A stretch of 64,000 nt of DNA from CAZOZZ01 sp965247425 (GCA_965247425.1 OZ252023.1:1178001-1242000); one strand, 5' to 3'; positions 33,055-42,603 are shown, counted from the stretch's first letter. The notes: generated from the sequence alone by a model not told the origin. Translations and numbers: made by a program.

Positions 33055-33307
33055 AACCAAATTAGCTCAAAACCACCAGGGCGCTGGACTGCCGCCGGGG
33101 CCCAGCCCTCGATTTACCGCGGAAGGTGCTGACTCACAGCAGCCTGACGTCTCAGCTTCACACCCCATTATCTCGCTTCATTGAAGATTCGCTTTTACGA
33201 CTTGCGGTTTCAATGCCCGACCCGCACAATCAAAAAAGAGCGCCTTCCTCAAAAGAGCGTCTTTCTGGGCCGCTTCAGCCCCAGTTTTCCCCAGATTTGA
33301 GTAACAA

Positions 33308-35059
33308 ATGCAGTTCGATGACACCCTGACGAGACTACAAGGTTGGTACGCCCAAAAGTCCTTTCGCCTCCAGCTTCGGAAACTGGCTATTCAGATTCGA
33401 CACCAGGAAGACAAGCTGTTCCTCGTGTTGACGCTGGTGATTGGAGCGGTCGTGGGTCTGACCGTGGTTGCGTTCATCGTTTTGACCGAAAACCTGGGCT
33501 CGCGGATGTTCCCACTTGGGGCCGGGTTGCAGCTGAGACGTCTGGTCGTCCCGGTCATCGGTTCCCTGGTGACCGGGTTCCTGATCTACAGATTTTTCCC
33601 GGATGCCCGGGGCAGTGGCATTCCTCAAACCAAGGTCGCGTTGTCGGTCCATGGTGGGCGCATTACGCTGCGGACGGTCCTGGGGAAATTCTGGGTTTCA
33701 GTGGGTGCGCTGGCCAGCGGGATTGCTCTGGGCCGCGAAGGACCGTCGGTGATGGTCGGCTCGGGCATCGCATCCGTCATGGGACGTGCGCTCGGCCTCA
33801 AGAGGGAGAAGGTGGAGGCGCTGGTTCCCGTGGGCGCAGCGGCAGCACTGGCGGCGGCGTTCAACACGCCGATTGCCGCTGTTCTGTTTGCGCTCGAGGA
33901 GGTTCTGGGCAACCTCCACGCTCGCCTGCTGGGTTCTGTGGTCCTCAGTTCCGCAACGGCCTGGATGGTGCTGCACCTGTTGCTGGGAGATGAACCCCTC
34001 TTCAGCGTCCCCGAATATCAGCTCGTGCACGCATCCGAGCTGGGGTTCTACCTCATCCTCGGAGTTGTCGGGGGACTGGTGTCCGCGGGATTCGTAAAAG
34101 CCCTGTTGTGGATCCGGCAGCGTTTTCTCGACATGCCCCAACGGACACGGTGGCTTCAGCCGGTTGCCGGTGGGCTCACCGTTGGTGTGCTGGGCTTTTT
34201 TGTTCCCGAGGTTCTGGGTGTCGGCTATGGTCGTGTGAACGACGCTTTGAACGGCAACATGGCCTTTCAGGCAATGATCCTGCTGGTCGTCCTGAAGTTC
34301 GTGGCCACCGCGACCTGCTACGGGTCAGGAAATGCCGGGGGGATCTTCGGTCCGAGCCTGTTCATCGGAGCCATGCTCGGCGGGACAGTGGGAAGCGTCG
34401 CGCACTTTCTTCTGCCCGAATACACGGGTACCCCCGGAGCCTATGCACTGGTCGGGATGGGGACTGCTTTTGCCGGTATCATCCGTGTCCCGTTGACGTC
34501 GGTGATCATGATTTTTGAACTCACCCGAGACTACTCGATCATCGTACCTTTGATGGTCTCGAACCTCGTCAGCTTCTTCATTTCTTACCGTTTACAACGG
34601 CAACCCATCTACGAGGCGTTGGCTCATCAGGATGGCATCCACCTGCCGACCGCCGAAACACAGCAGCCACAGGGACGGCTCCGTGTTCGGAGGGCCATGA
34701 GGGTGCCCCGCGATGTGATCGATGTCAGCATGACGCCGTCCGAGGCCCTGGAGCGAGTCCAGGACAGTCGATGGGAGGCCTGGCCCGTAGTCGACGAGAG
34801 AGGACTGGTCGGTATGATCACAATCGGGGAACTACTCGAAGCCCCCGACCCCACGGGCAGCACACCGCTGGCAGAGGCTATCGACATCAAGGACACCCCA
34901 CACCTGCACGATGATCACCTTCTGGACATTGCCCTCGAACGCATGGGTTCGGCCGGAGCGAACATCCTGCCCGTGGTCAGCCGGCTCGACATCCGTAGCC
35001 TGGAGGGGATCGTTACACTCCAGGATGTAATGCGGGTCTACGGTTTCGCGAAGAAATAG
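33308..35059 (+). CDS. ClC-family chloride channel/antiporter with CBS domains
   Basis: 583 residues. The ClC core is complete: GSGIPQTK (selectivity filter), GREGPSVMVGSG with the gating glutamate, GNAGGIFGPSLFIGAMLGG and a final helix ahead of position 440. Residues 460-580 hold two CBS motifs (VSMTPSEALERVQDSRWEAW, DIALERMGSAGANILPVVSR) that may sense nucleotides. It moves chloride across the inner membrane, either as a channel or a Cl/H antiporter; the sequence does not settle which. Confidence 0.9.
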   Translation: MQFDDTLTRLQGWYAQKSFRLQLRKLAIQIRHQEDKLFLVLTLVIGAVVGLTVVAFIVLTENLGSRMFPLGAGLQLRRLVVPVIGSLVTGFLIYRFFPDARGSGIPQTKVALSVHGGRITLRTVLGKFWVSVGALASGIALGREGPSVMVGSGIASVMGRALGLKREKVEALVPVGAAAALAAAFNTPIAAVLFALEEVLGNLHARLLGSVVLSSATAWMVLHLLLGDEPLFSVPEYQLVHASELGFYLILGVVGGLVSAGFVKALLWIRQRFLDMPQRTRWLQPVAGGLTVGVLGFFVPEVLGVGYGRVNDALNGNMAFQAMILLVVLKFVATATCYGSGNAGGIFGPSLFIGAMLGGTVGSVAHFLLPEYTGTPGAYALVGMGTAFAGIIRVPLTSVIMIFELTRDYSIIVPLMVSNLVSFFISYRLQRQPIYEALAHQDGIHLPTAETQQPQGRLRVRRAMRVPRDVIDVSMTPSEALERVQDSRWEAWPVVDERGLVGMITIGELLEAPDPTGSTPLAEAIDIKDTPHLHDDHLLDIALERMGSAGANILPVVSRLDIRSLEGIVTLQDVMRVYGFAKK

Positions 35060-35063
35060 CGTG

Positions 35064-35121
35064 TAGCGAGCAGCGGGCAGCCGCGAATCCGTCCCGCCCG
35101 AAAGCTGCCCGCTGCTCGCTA
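35064..35121. repeat. Perfect 18-bp TAGCGAG-type palindrome
   Basis: TAGCGAGCAGCGGGCAGC (35064-35081) is exactly complementary to GCTGCCCGCTGCTCGCTA (35104-35121) with a 22-nt loop. The arm is a heptamer run (TAGCGAG, CAGCGGG). Related copies lie at 39891-39968 and 30466-30505, and a single arm at 62739, all intergenic. It could also act as a terminator after the ClC gene. Confidence 0.85.
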
Positions 35122-35139
35122 CCTGCTAAAATACCCTGC

Positions 35140-37035
35140 ATGCGTAACCGAAAACCCTATCCCCGATTGACACAGCCGTTGGTCCGTCAGAACGGGGCAT
35201 TGCGTCCCGTCGACTGGGACGAGGCTATGGATCGGGCGGTCCACGGGCTCGGGGCTGTGGTGGCCGAACAAGGTCGTCAGGCTTTCGGGCTCTTCAGTTG
35301 TTCCAAGAGCACGAACGAAATGAACTTTATCGCTCAGAAGTTCGCTCGCGTCGTGATCGGAAGCAACAACGTGGACAGCTGTAACCGGACCTGACATGCG
35401 CCGAGCGTCGCCGGTCTGGCGGCTGTCTTTGGAGCGGGTGGGGGTACGACTTCCTACCAGGAGATTGAAGACACCGACGTCATTCTCCTCTGGGGATCGA
35501 ATGCTCGGGAAACCCACCCGATCTTCTTTCATCATGTCCTCAAGGGATTGCGGAATGGAGCGCGCCTCTACGGGATCGACCCGCGGCGAACCAGTTCCGT
35601 TCGGTGGGCAGACGTCTGGGCCGGTCTGGACGTGGGTACGGACATTGCTCTGGCCAACGCGATGGGGCGCGAGATCATCGCCGCCGGCCTGGAGTCCGAA
35701 CAGTTCATAGATAACGCGACGACGGGGTTTGACCGGTACCGAAACGGCGTCGAATCCTATACGCTCGAACACGCCGCCCGGGTGACGGGTGTTTCCGCCG
35801 ACGTCATTCGCGACATGGCGCACGGCTACGCTTCGGCGGACAAAGCGATCATTTGCTGGACGCTCGGGATCACCGAACACCACAATGCCGTCGACAACGT
35901 TCTGGCGCTCATCAATCTGTCCCTCTTGACCGGTCACGTGGGCCGGTATGGTAGCGGGCTGAATCCCCTAAGGGGACAAAACAACGTTCAGGGTGGTGGC
36001 GACATGGGCGCTCTGCCCGATCGTTTGCCCGGGTTCCAGCACGTGGAGAACGCCGAATTCCGATCGAAGTTCGAGGGTCGCTGGGGCGTGACCATCCCGC
36101 CGGACAAAGGGTGGCACCTTTCAGAGATGTTCGAGGCTATGGACCGCGGTGATCTCGGCGCCCTGTATATCATCGGCGAAAACCCGCTCCAGTCTGAAGC
36201 GAACCAGACTCATACACGCCGTCTGCTCGAAGGACTCGATTTCATGGTCGTCCAGGACATGTTCCTGACGAAAACCGCCGAACTGGCCGACGTCGTTCTC
36301 CCGGCCGCGGCCGCCTGGTGCGAGACCGAGGGGACGGTGACCAGCAGCGAACGACGCGTTCAGCGTGTCCGGAGGGCCCTGGATCCGCCCGGTGGGGCTC
36401 GGGACGACGTCGGCATCCTGTTCGACATGGCACGACGAATGGGCCATGACTGGGGAACGCCTGACGCGGAAACCATATGGAACGAAGTGCGTGATCTCAG
36501 TCCCGCTCACGCCGGAATGAGCTATTCGCGCCTGGAAGCAAACAATGGGCTTCGCTGGCCCTGCTACGATGAGGATCATCCCGGCGAGCTTTTCCTTCAC
36601 AGCCGCCTGTGGGAGTTCCCTCTGAAAGGTCCGCGGGCTCCGTTTTTTCCGGTCGAGCACGATCCGCCGGTCGATGTTCTGACGCCGGAGTTTCCGCTGC
36701 GTCTTACAACAGGCCGCCGCCTGGACGATTACAACACCGGGGTTCAGACGTCCGCCTATCCTTCTCCGCTGCGACGTGGTGAAACCCTGGATCTTTCGCC
36801 CGAGGATGCCCGGCAACTGGGAGTGCGGGATGGAGACCTGGTCCGCGTGCATTCCCGGCGCGGCGCCGTGGAAGTGCCGGTCCGTCGGGACGAAACACTC
36901 CGTCGAGGGCTCACGTTCATGAGCCTGCACTTTCCCGACGACGTCGCAACGAACCTGCTCACGATCGCCGCGACGGACCCGAAATCCGGCACCTCGGAGT
37001 TTAAGGCCGCGGCGATTCGAGTCGAGAAGATCTGA
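35140..37035 (+). CDS. fdhA: Formate dehydrogenase catalytic subunit (C-terminal part), selenoprotein
   Basis: 631 residues if the in-frame TGA at 35392-35394 is read as selenocysteine 85. The context NNVDSCNRT-U-HAPSVAGL matches the active site of Sec formate dehydrogenases (E. coli FdhF has NNVDCCARV-U-HGPSVAGL), and a SECIS hairpin follows. Next come the molybdopterin oxidoreductase blocks (VILLWGSNARETHP, GSGLNPLRGQNNVQGGGDMG, YIIGENPLQSEANQTH) and the dinucleotide-binding C-terminus (LRLTTGRRLDDYNTGVQT). The protein starts where normal alpha subunits enter the catalytic domain; the missing Fe-S N-terminus is encoded at 38908. It oxidises formate using a Mo or W bis-MGD centre. Confidence 0.88.
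35407..35423 (+). promoter_or_regulatory. SECIS hairpin for selenocysteine insertion
   Basis: GTCGCC (35407-35412), loop GGTCT, GGCGGC (35418-35423): a six-pair stem (one G-U) with the GGUCU loop recognised by SelB. The loop GGT begins exactly 18 nt after the TGA, as in E. coli fdhF. Confidence 0.85.
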
Positions 37036-37039
37036 AGAA

Positions 37040-38911
37040 ATGGATATCCGTGTTCCCCAACCTGAAGCTGACGCCATGGAACGAGCCGCGGTCGATTCGG
37101 TTCTTGGCCCTCCGGCGCCGGTCCGGGCGGCAGACGCGAGGGAGCAAGATGCCGCAACCTCAGGGACACCTGGGACCCGGGGGAGGCGAGATCTTCTTCT
37201 CCCGGCGCTTCATGGGGTCGAGGCCCGATTCGGCTGGCTGCCCCCCGGTGCGCTGAACCACATATCGAGGAGACTCACGATTCCTCCTGCCGAAGTTTAC
37301 GGAGTCGCGACGTTCTACCATCTTTTTTCGCTCACTCCCCGTTCCCCGCGTTTGATCCACGTCTGCGACGACATCGCTTGTCGTATCCGGGGAGCCGGAC
37401 GTCTTTGCTCGGATCTGGAAACGACGTTGGGCCCGGAGGGTACAGCGGATTCGGAGAAGCCAGTGGCGTGGAAGCGCAGCCCGTGCCTGGGGCATTGTGA
37501 ACGTGCGCCGGCGACTCTGATGGTCTCGGCGGGCGCCAACCCTCAAATGTCGTCCCACGCCCCGGCGGAGACCGGGAACGACCTCGTCCGGGCCTTCGAG
37601 GCACCTGCGGTCGAAGAAGACCGACTCGAAACTCTACGGCGGTCTGTTCCCCAGTCGGGTCAGCCCGGCCTTCGCCTCCTCAGTAGAATCGGGCGAACCG
37701 ACCCGGAAAGTCTCCAAGCCTATCGAGGGGAAGGCGGCTATCGAGCGTTGGGGCGGGCGATCGAATTGGGGCCGAAAGGAGTGATTGCGGAAGTCGTCGC
37801 CTCGAAGCTGCTTGGGCGGGGAGGTGCGGCTTTTCCCACCGGACGAAAGTGGGAGGCGGTCGCCCATGCGTCCCGGAGTCCCCATTATGTCGTCTGTAAC
37901 GCCGATGAATCCGAGCCCGGCACGTTCAAGGACCGGCTCCTGATGGAAGGTGATCCGTTTGCCATCCTGGAAGGAATGACGATCGCGGCGTTCGCGACCC
38001 GAAGCGAACGAGGGTATCTCTATATTCGAGGCGAATATCCTCTGGCTGCCCGCCGAATGACGACGGCAATAGAAGCCGCCAGAGGGGCCGGTCTGCTAGG
38101 GCAGGACATTCTTGGTTCCGGACTGGACTTCGATATCGAGATACGTCGTGGCGCCGGAGCCTATGTGTGTGGCGAAGAGACGGCGCTTTTCAATTCGATC
38201 GAGGGCAAACGGGGGGAACCGCGGAACAAGCCGCCGTTCCCGGTCGACGTCGGTCTGTTCGGTAAGCCGACGCTGGTGAACAACGTTGAAACGCTCGCGA
38301 ACGTTCCCTGGATCGTCACGGAGGGCGGGGACTCTTTTTCCGGCGTCGGGACGTCGGAATCGGCAGGTTCCAAGCTGTACTGTGTTTCCGGACACGTCGC
38401 CCGGCCCGGCCTTTACGAAGTCCCATTTGGGCGGACTCTAGGCGAGGTAATCGAGTTGGCGGGTGGTGTTAGAGGGGCAAGGGACATTCGTGCCGTTCTG
38501 CTTGGGGGCGCTGCGGGGACCTTTGTGGGTCCCGACAAGATGAGCATGCCTCTCACTTTCGAAGGAACCCGGTCGGAGGGGGCCTCTGTCGGTTCCGGTG
38601 TCGTGATGGTTCTGGACGACACCGTTGATATCGGTGACATTCTGGCCCGTATCGCGGCTTTCTTCCGTGATGAAACGTGCGGTCAGTGCGTGCCCTGCCG
38701 CGTCGGAACCGTGCGGCAGGAAGAGCTACTGGCACGGGTGAGAACCGGTCGGACCATCGGCGGCCGGTCCGATGAACTCGCGCTCCTGGCCGATATCGGA
38801 CAGGTCATGCGCGACGCATCCATCTGCGGTCTGGGCCAGACGGCTTCGAACGCGATCGAGTCGGCTTTCCAAAGCCTGGATCCTGTGCCCGAGCGGAGTA
38901 CCAAAGCATGA
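37040..38911 (+). CDS. fdhB: NuoE-NuoF-like fusion, formate dehydrogenase NADH subunit
   Basis: 623 residues, 4 nt after the catalytic subunit. Residues 45-175 are a NuoE-like thioredoxin-fold 2Fe-2S domain (VYGVATFYHLFSL, CDDIACRIRG, SPCLGHCERAP). Residues 240-620 are NuoF-like: SKLLGRGGAAFPTGRKWEAV (NADH), NADESEPGTFKDRLLMEGDP (FMN), GAGAYVCGEETAL and ETCGQCVPCRVGT (4Fe-4S). It passes electrons from formate oxidation to NAD, as in soluble FdsABG-type or FdhAB enzymes. An additional linker of about 60 residues joins the two domains. Confidence 0.9.
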   Translation: MDIRVPQPEADAMERAAVDSVLGPPAPVRAADAREQDAATSGTPGTRGRRDLLLPALHGVEARFGWLPPGALNHISRRLTIPPAEVYGVATFYHLFSLTPRSPRLIHVCDDIACRIRGAGRLCSDLETTLGPEGTADSEKPVAWKRSPCLGHCERAPATLMVSAGANPQMSSHAPAETGNDLVRAFEAPAVEEDRLETLRRSVPQSGQPGLRLLSRIGRTDPESLQAYRGEGGYRALGRAIELGPKGVIAEVVASKLLGRGGAAFPTGRKWEAVAHASRSPHYVVCNADESEPGTFKDRLLMEGDPFAILEGMTIAAFATRSERGYLYIRGEYPLAARRMTTAIEAARGAGLLGQDILGSGLDFDIEIRRGAGAYVCGEETALFNSIEGKRGEPRNKPPFPVDVGLFGKPTLVNNVETLANVPWIVTEGGDSFSGVGTSESAGSKLYCVSGHVARPGLYEVPFGRTLGEVIELAGGVRGARDIRAVLLGGAAGTFVGPDKMSMPLTFEGTRSEGASVGSGVVMVLDDTVDIGDILARIAAFFRDETCGQCVPCRVGTVRQEELLARVRTGRTIGGRSDELALLADIGQVMRDASICGLGQTASNAIESAFQSLDPVPERSTKA

Positions 38912-39885
38912 GCAAGTCCGATCCCATCTGGTTCCGGCCCCCTCCCCGCGCGAGCCGAACCCCGGAGGCTCCGGAGGAGGCGCCCCCACGGAAGATCGAA
39001 ATCGTGATCGACGGCCGTGGGATTTCGGTCGATGAGACCTCGACGATACTGGAGGCCTGCCGGTCGGCCTCGATCGACACGCCGACGCTGTGTTATCTGG
39101 ACGGCCTCACTCCGGTCAATGCGTGTCGGGTTTGCGTCGTCGAACTGGAGGGCTCTCGCACACTCGTGCCATCCTGTTCCAGGAAGGTCGAAGCCGGAAT
39201 GGAGATCCGGACCGATTCCGAGCGGGTCCGGCTCTCCAGAAAGATGGTGCTGGAGTTTCTGGCCTCGTCGGTGGACCTGTCCACAGCGCCCCAGGTCCAG
39301 GGCTACATGGAACGCTATGGTGCCCTCCCGGATCGATACGGCCCACCCGCCCCGTCGGATCCCGCCGTCGCTCGGGACGCTCGAGAGCCCGGACATCATT
39401 CTCTACCCGATGGGAACGCCGCCGAAAACGCCGGGCAAGCCGTCAAGATCGACAACGAACTCTACGTTCGCGACCTCGGCAAGTGCATCCTCTGCTACAA
39501 GTGCGTGGAAGCCTGCGGCGAGGACGCGCAAAACACGTTCGCTATCGCCGTTGCCGGTCGAGGCTTCGATGCGAGAATCTCGACTGAAGCCAACGTTGCT
39601 CTGCCCGATTCCGCTTGCGTCTTCTGTGGAAATTGCATCGGCGTCTGCCCGACCGGCGCGCTGATGTCGAAGAGCGAGCACGACATGCGCGAGGCTGGAA
39701 GCTGGGACGAATCCAAACAGGAAGAGACCCGCACCATCTGCCCATATTGTGGCGTCGGCTGCACCCTCACCCTCCATGTTCAGGACAACCGGATCGTGAA
39801 GGTGACCTCACCCCTCGATGTTGAAGTGGCCAACGGTCAGCTCTGCATCAAAGGAAGGTTCGGGTTCAAGTTCGTGGGAGATTAG
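38908..39885 (+). CDS. Detached Fe-S N-terminal part of formate dehydrogenase alpha
   Basis: 325 residues, overlapping the previous gene by 4 nt (ATGA). A 2Fe-2S plant-type ferredoxin domain (Cys62, 73, 76, 90), two 4Fe-4S clusters (Cys193/196/199/203 and 237/240/243/247) and the Molybdop-Fe4S4 motif TICPYCGVGC...LCIKG (Cys278, 281, 285, 313) are present. The protein stops at GRFGFKFVGD, exactly where a normal alpha subunit continues into the catalytic domain. Together with the protein at 35140 it would reconstitute one alpha subunit. The split and inverted gene order are unusual. Confidence 0.88.
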   Translation: MSKSDPIWFRPPPRASRTPEAPEEAPPRKIEIVIDGRGISVDETSTILEACRSASIDTPTLCYLDGLTPVNACRVCVVELEGSRTLVPSCSRKVEAGMEIRTDSERVRLSRKMVLEFLASSVDLSTAPQVQGYMERYGALPDRYGPPAPSDPAVARDAREPGHHSLPDGNAAENAGQAVKIDNELYVRDLGKCILCYKCVEACGEDAQNTFAIAVAGRGFDARISTEANVALPDSACVFCGNCIGVCPTGALMSKSEHDMREAGSWDESKQEETRTICPYCGVGCTLTLHVQDNRIVKVTSPLDVEVANGQLCIKGRFGFKFVGD

Positions 39886-39890
39886 CAAAC

Positions 39891-39968
39891 AGCGAGTAGC
39901 GGGTAGCGGGCAGCTTTGGGGCGGGAGCCAATCTCAAGCTGCTCGCTACCCGCTGCCGGCTGCCCGCT
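39891..39968. repeat. TAGCGGG-type heptamer palindrome
   Basis: AGCGAGTAGCGGGTAGCGGG then CAGCTT (39891-39916) faces AAGCTGCTCGCTACCCGCTG and following bases (39935-39968). Built from 7-nt units (TAGCGAG, TAGCGGG), it lies between the formate dehydrogenase operon and nadE and would fold as a long hairpin. Confidence 0.75.
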
Positions 39969-39992
39969 CATTCCCATGCTACGATTGCGCTG

Positions 39993-41726
39993 ATGGGGAA
40001 ACACCGAAGATTACGGCTGGCCATGGCCCAGATCAATGTGGTCGTGGGCGACCTGGACGGGAATGCCGCGAAGATCATCGAATGGATGGACAAGGCGCGG
40101 GCGATCGAGGCCGACATCGTCACTTTTCCGGAGCTCGCCCTGACCGGATACCCCCCCGAAGACCTGCTCCTGAAACCGCGGTTTGTCGAGGCGAACCTCG
40201 AAGTTCTCGAGGAGGTCCGTAGATCGGCGACCGGATTGACTGCCATTGTGGGGTTTGTGGATCGCCGGGATGACATCTATAACGCCGCGGCCATTCTCAG
40301 CGACGGCCAACTGGCGGGCGTCTATCACAAGGCGTACCTGCCCAACTACGGAGTCTTCGATGAGTTTCGTTATTTTCAGGTCGGCAGGCTTTCCCCTCTG
40401 GTCCAGATCGGCGATGTCTGCATCGGCCTGAGCATCTGCGAGGACATCTGGTATCCGGACGGTCCGGTTGTCGATCAGGTTCAGGCAGGCGGTGCCGAGG
40501 TGCTCATCAACATTTCATCCTCCCCATTTCATGCCGGGAAGCGGCTCTGGAGGGAGAGGATGCTGGCGACCCGTGCCAGTGACAATATCGCAATCGTGGC
40601 CTACAACAATCTGGTCGGCGGACAGGACGAACTTGTCTTTGATGGAGACAGCCTCGTATACGACGAGACCGGCGAGTTGTTGGCGCGGGGTCCCCAGTTC
40701 GAGGAGGACCTCATCGTTGTGGATCTCGACCTGGATGCCGTATTCCGCCGCCGGCTCCACGATCCACGCCGCAGACAACTGGAAGTTGAAACCGAATCCG
40801 AAGTGAGCGTTGTCTCGTTGCCCCAGCCGACTGTCGAGAAAGTGCCGTTACCGAACAGGGAAGTGGTCGAACCGCTCTCCGAATCGGCGGAGATTTATGA
40901 CGCACTGGTTCTGGGTACGCGCGATTACGTTCACAAGAATTCCTTCGAGAAAGTCGTTCTCGGCTTGAGCGGTGGCATCGATTCGGCTCTGACGGCGACC
41001 GTGGCCGTCGATGCGTTGGGGAGTGAGAATGTCGTGGGTGTTATGATGCCGTCCGGGTTCTCATCCGAGGGCAGCGTCACCGATTCGGTCGCGCTCGGCG
41101 GGAACCTGGGGATCCGGCTGATTACCATTCCGATTTCCGAGATCATGAGCGCGTATGATGCCGGCCTCGGTGACGTTTTCTCCGACTGCGATCCGGACGT
41201 CACCGAGGAAAACGTGCAGGCACGGATCCGTGGCAACATTGTCATGGCGTTGTCGAACAAGTTCGGTTGGCTGGTCCTGAGTACGGGAAACAAGAGCGAG
41301 GTCAGTGCCGGCTACTGCACCTTGTACGGAGACATGGCAGGCGGCTTTGCGGTCCTCAAGGATGTGATGAAGACCACGGTGTACCGTCTGGCGACCTACT
41401 CGAACGTTACCGCCGGACGGGAGCGGATCCCGAAAGCCATCGTGGAGAAACCACCGTCGGCGGAGCTGCGTCCGGACCAGAAGGACACGGATTCGCTCCC
41501 TCCGTACGAATTGCTCGATCCGGTCATCGAAGCCTATGTGGAGAAAGACCGAACTGTTGAGGAGATGCTCGATATGGGCTTCGACGCGGAGATCGTTCGC
41601 CGCGTCGTCGGCTTGGTCGATCTGAGCGAATACAAGAGGCGGCAGGCCGCACCGGGTGTGAAGATCACGCCGCGAGCGTTCGGGCGAGATCGGCGGATGC
41701 CGATAACGAACAGGTTTCGAAACTAA
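39993..41726 (+). CDS. nadE: Glutamine-dependent NAD synthetase
   Basis: 577 residues. An N-terminal nitrilase-type glutaminase has the triad Glu47 (VTFPELAL), Lys113 (GVYHKAYLPNYG) and Cys149 (LSICEDIW). The C-terminal synthetase has the ATP loop VLGLSGGIDSALTA and the conserved LVLSTGNKSEVSAGYCTLYGD. It makes NAD from deamido-NAD, glutamine and ATP in the cytoplasm. Standing next to an NAD-linked formate dehydrogenase is probably coincidental. Confidence 0.95.
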   Translation: MGKHRRLRLAMAQINVVVGDLDGNAAKIIEWMDKARAIEADIVTFPELALTGYPPEDLLLKPRFVEANLEVLEEVRRSATGLTAIVGFVDRRDDIYNAAAILSDGQLAGVYHKAYLPNYGVFDEFRYFQVGRLSPLVQIGDVCIGLSICEDIWYPDGPVVDQVQAGGAEVLINISSSPFHAGKRLWRERMLATRASDNIAIVAYNNLVGGQDELVFDGDSLVYDETGELLARGPQFEEDLIVVDLDLDAVFRRRLHDPRRRQLEVETESEVSVVSLPQPTVEKVPLPNREVVEPLSESAEIYDALVLGTRDYVHKNSFEKVVLGLSGGIDSALTATVAVDALGSENVVGVMMPSGFSSEGSVTDSVALGGNLGIRLITIPISEIMSAYDAGLGDVFSDCDPDVTEENVQARIRGNIVMALSNKFGWLVLSTGNKSEVSAGYCTLYGDMAGGFAVLKDVMKTTVYRLATYSNVTAGRERIPKAIVEKPPSAELRPDQKDTDSLPPYELLDPVIEAYVEKDRTVEEMLDMGFDAEIVRRVVGLVDLSEYKRRQAAPGVKITPRAFGRDRRMPITNRFRN

Positions 41727-41899
41727 GGGTCCGCTCAAAAATAACTTCACAGAATTGGCGCCCAGATTTGCGTCAGATTTGGTCGCGACCGATTGAGCAG
41801 ACCGGAGGAATAGCCTGCTATTTCGAGGATCTGCGATTGAGGAGCGGCCGAAGATGGCGTGAAGATGGGATGCCAAAATGGTTATTCTTGAGGGGACCC
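41727..41899. mobile_element. MITE-like element, 173 bp
   Basis: GGGTCCGCTCAAAAATAAC at 41727-41745 and GTTATTCTTGAGGGGACCC at 41881-41899 are inverted repeats (17 of 19 match), with TAA on both outer sides as a possible target duplication. The left repeat begins on the base after the nadE stop. The interior has no coding sequence. This is the form of a non-autonomous transposon; its partner transposase is not in the window. Confidence 0.7.
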
Positions 41900-41905
41900 T
41901 AAGCG

Positions 41906-42550
41906 ATGCACCGACCTTTCACAGTACTCGAGGGAATGATCAAAGAGGGTCGACTCCGATTGTCGGAAAGCGACGCCAAGCATCAGGAACCGGCCCCTCC
42001 CAAGCTTCTACGTCAGTCGCCGGACCTTTCCGACCGGGAATTGTTCGAAGCTGCAATGTCGGATGTGCGCCCGAGCGGATGGGAAGAGATCCCCCTGCGA
42101 CTTCCCGCCCCATTCGAAATTCAGCCGAACGATGATGAAGCCGATGCGTTGAAGGTGCTCGAGGAGTTTTGCCGAAGCGGAAACGTAGCGGTCGAACACA
42201 GCCGCGAATATGTCGAGCACACCGTAGCCCCATCCGGGCGGTTGTATCTCGACGACCTTCGATCCGGTCGGTTTGCCATCCAGGCTCACCTGGACCTGCA
42301 CGGTCTGGGCGAAGGGCAGGCCATGGAGGCCGTTCGGGAGTTTCTCAGGTGTTCGGTCCAAGCCGGCTACGCCACGGTGCGTATCGTCCACGGGAGGGGC
42401 CGCCATTCCCCTGGCCACCGATCCGTCATCAAAGAAAGTGTCCTCCGCTGGCTGCGAACCCGGCGAGCCGGCCGATACGTCATCGCCTACACATCGGCAA
42501 GGATTGTCGACGGCGGTGGCGGTGCGGTCTATGTTTTGTTGCGTGGGTGA
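41906..42550 (+). CDS. Smr-domain protein
   Basis: 214 residues. The C-terminal 80 residues are an Smr domain: AHLDLHGLGEGQAMEAVREF, then VRIVHGRGRHSPGH with the HGxG motif, and VDGGGGAVYVLLR. The first 130 residues are acidic and Pro-rich with no known domain. Smr proteins are nicking endonucleases acting on branched DNA or on RNA. It starts 7 nt downstream of the MITE-like element, so its promoter must lie within that element or upstream of it. Confidence 0.8.
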   Translation: MHRPFTVLEGMIKEGRLRLSESDAKHQEPAPPKLLRQSPDLSDRELFEAAMSDVRPSGWEEIPLRLPAPFEIQPNDDEADALKVLEEFCRSGNVAVEHSREYVEHTVAPSGRLYLDDLRSGRFAIQAHLDLHGLGEGQAMEAVREFLRCSVQAGYATVRIVHGRGRHSPGHRSVIKESVLRWLRTRRAGRYVIAYTSARIVDGGGGAVYVLLRG

Positions 42551-42603
42551 AGGGATCGGTCCGAGGAGTCCGAGGTCCGAAGTCCTTTATGCAGATCGGG
42601 ATT

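Noticed and set aside
35392..35394. Nonsense mutation splitting the formate dehydrogenase gene
   Set aside because: Sequence around the TGA matches the Sec site, the SECIS loop is at the expected distance, and the frame stays the same after it.
36121..37077. 318-codon minus-strand ORF opposite fdhA
   Set aside because: High-GC shadow of the real gene; no recognisable family and no ribosome site.
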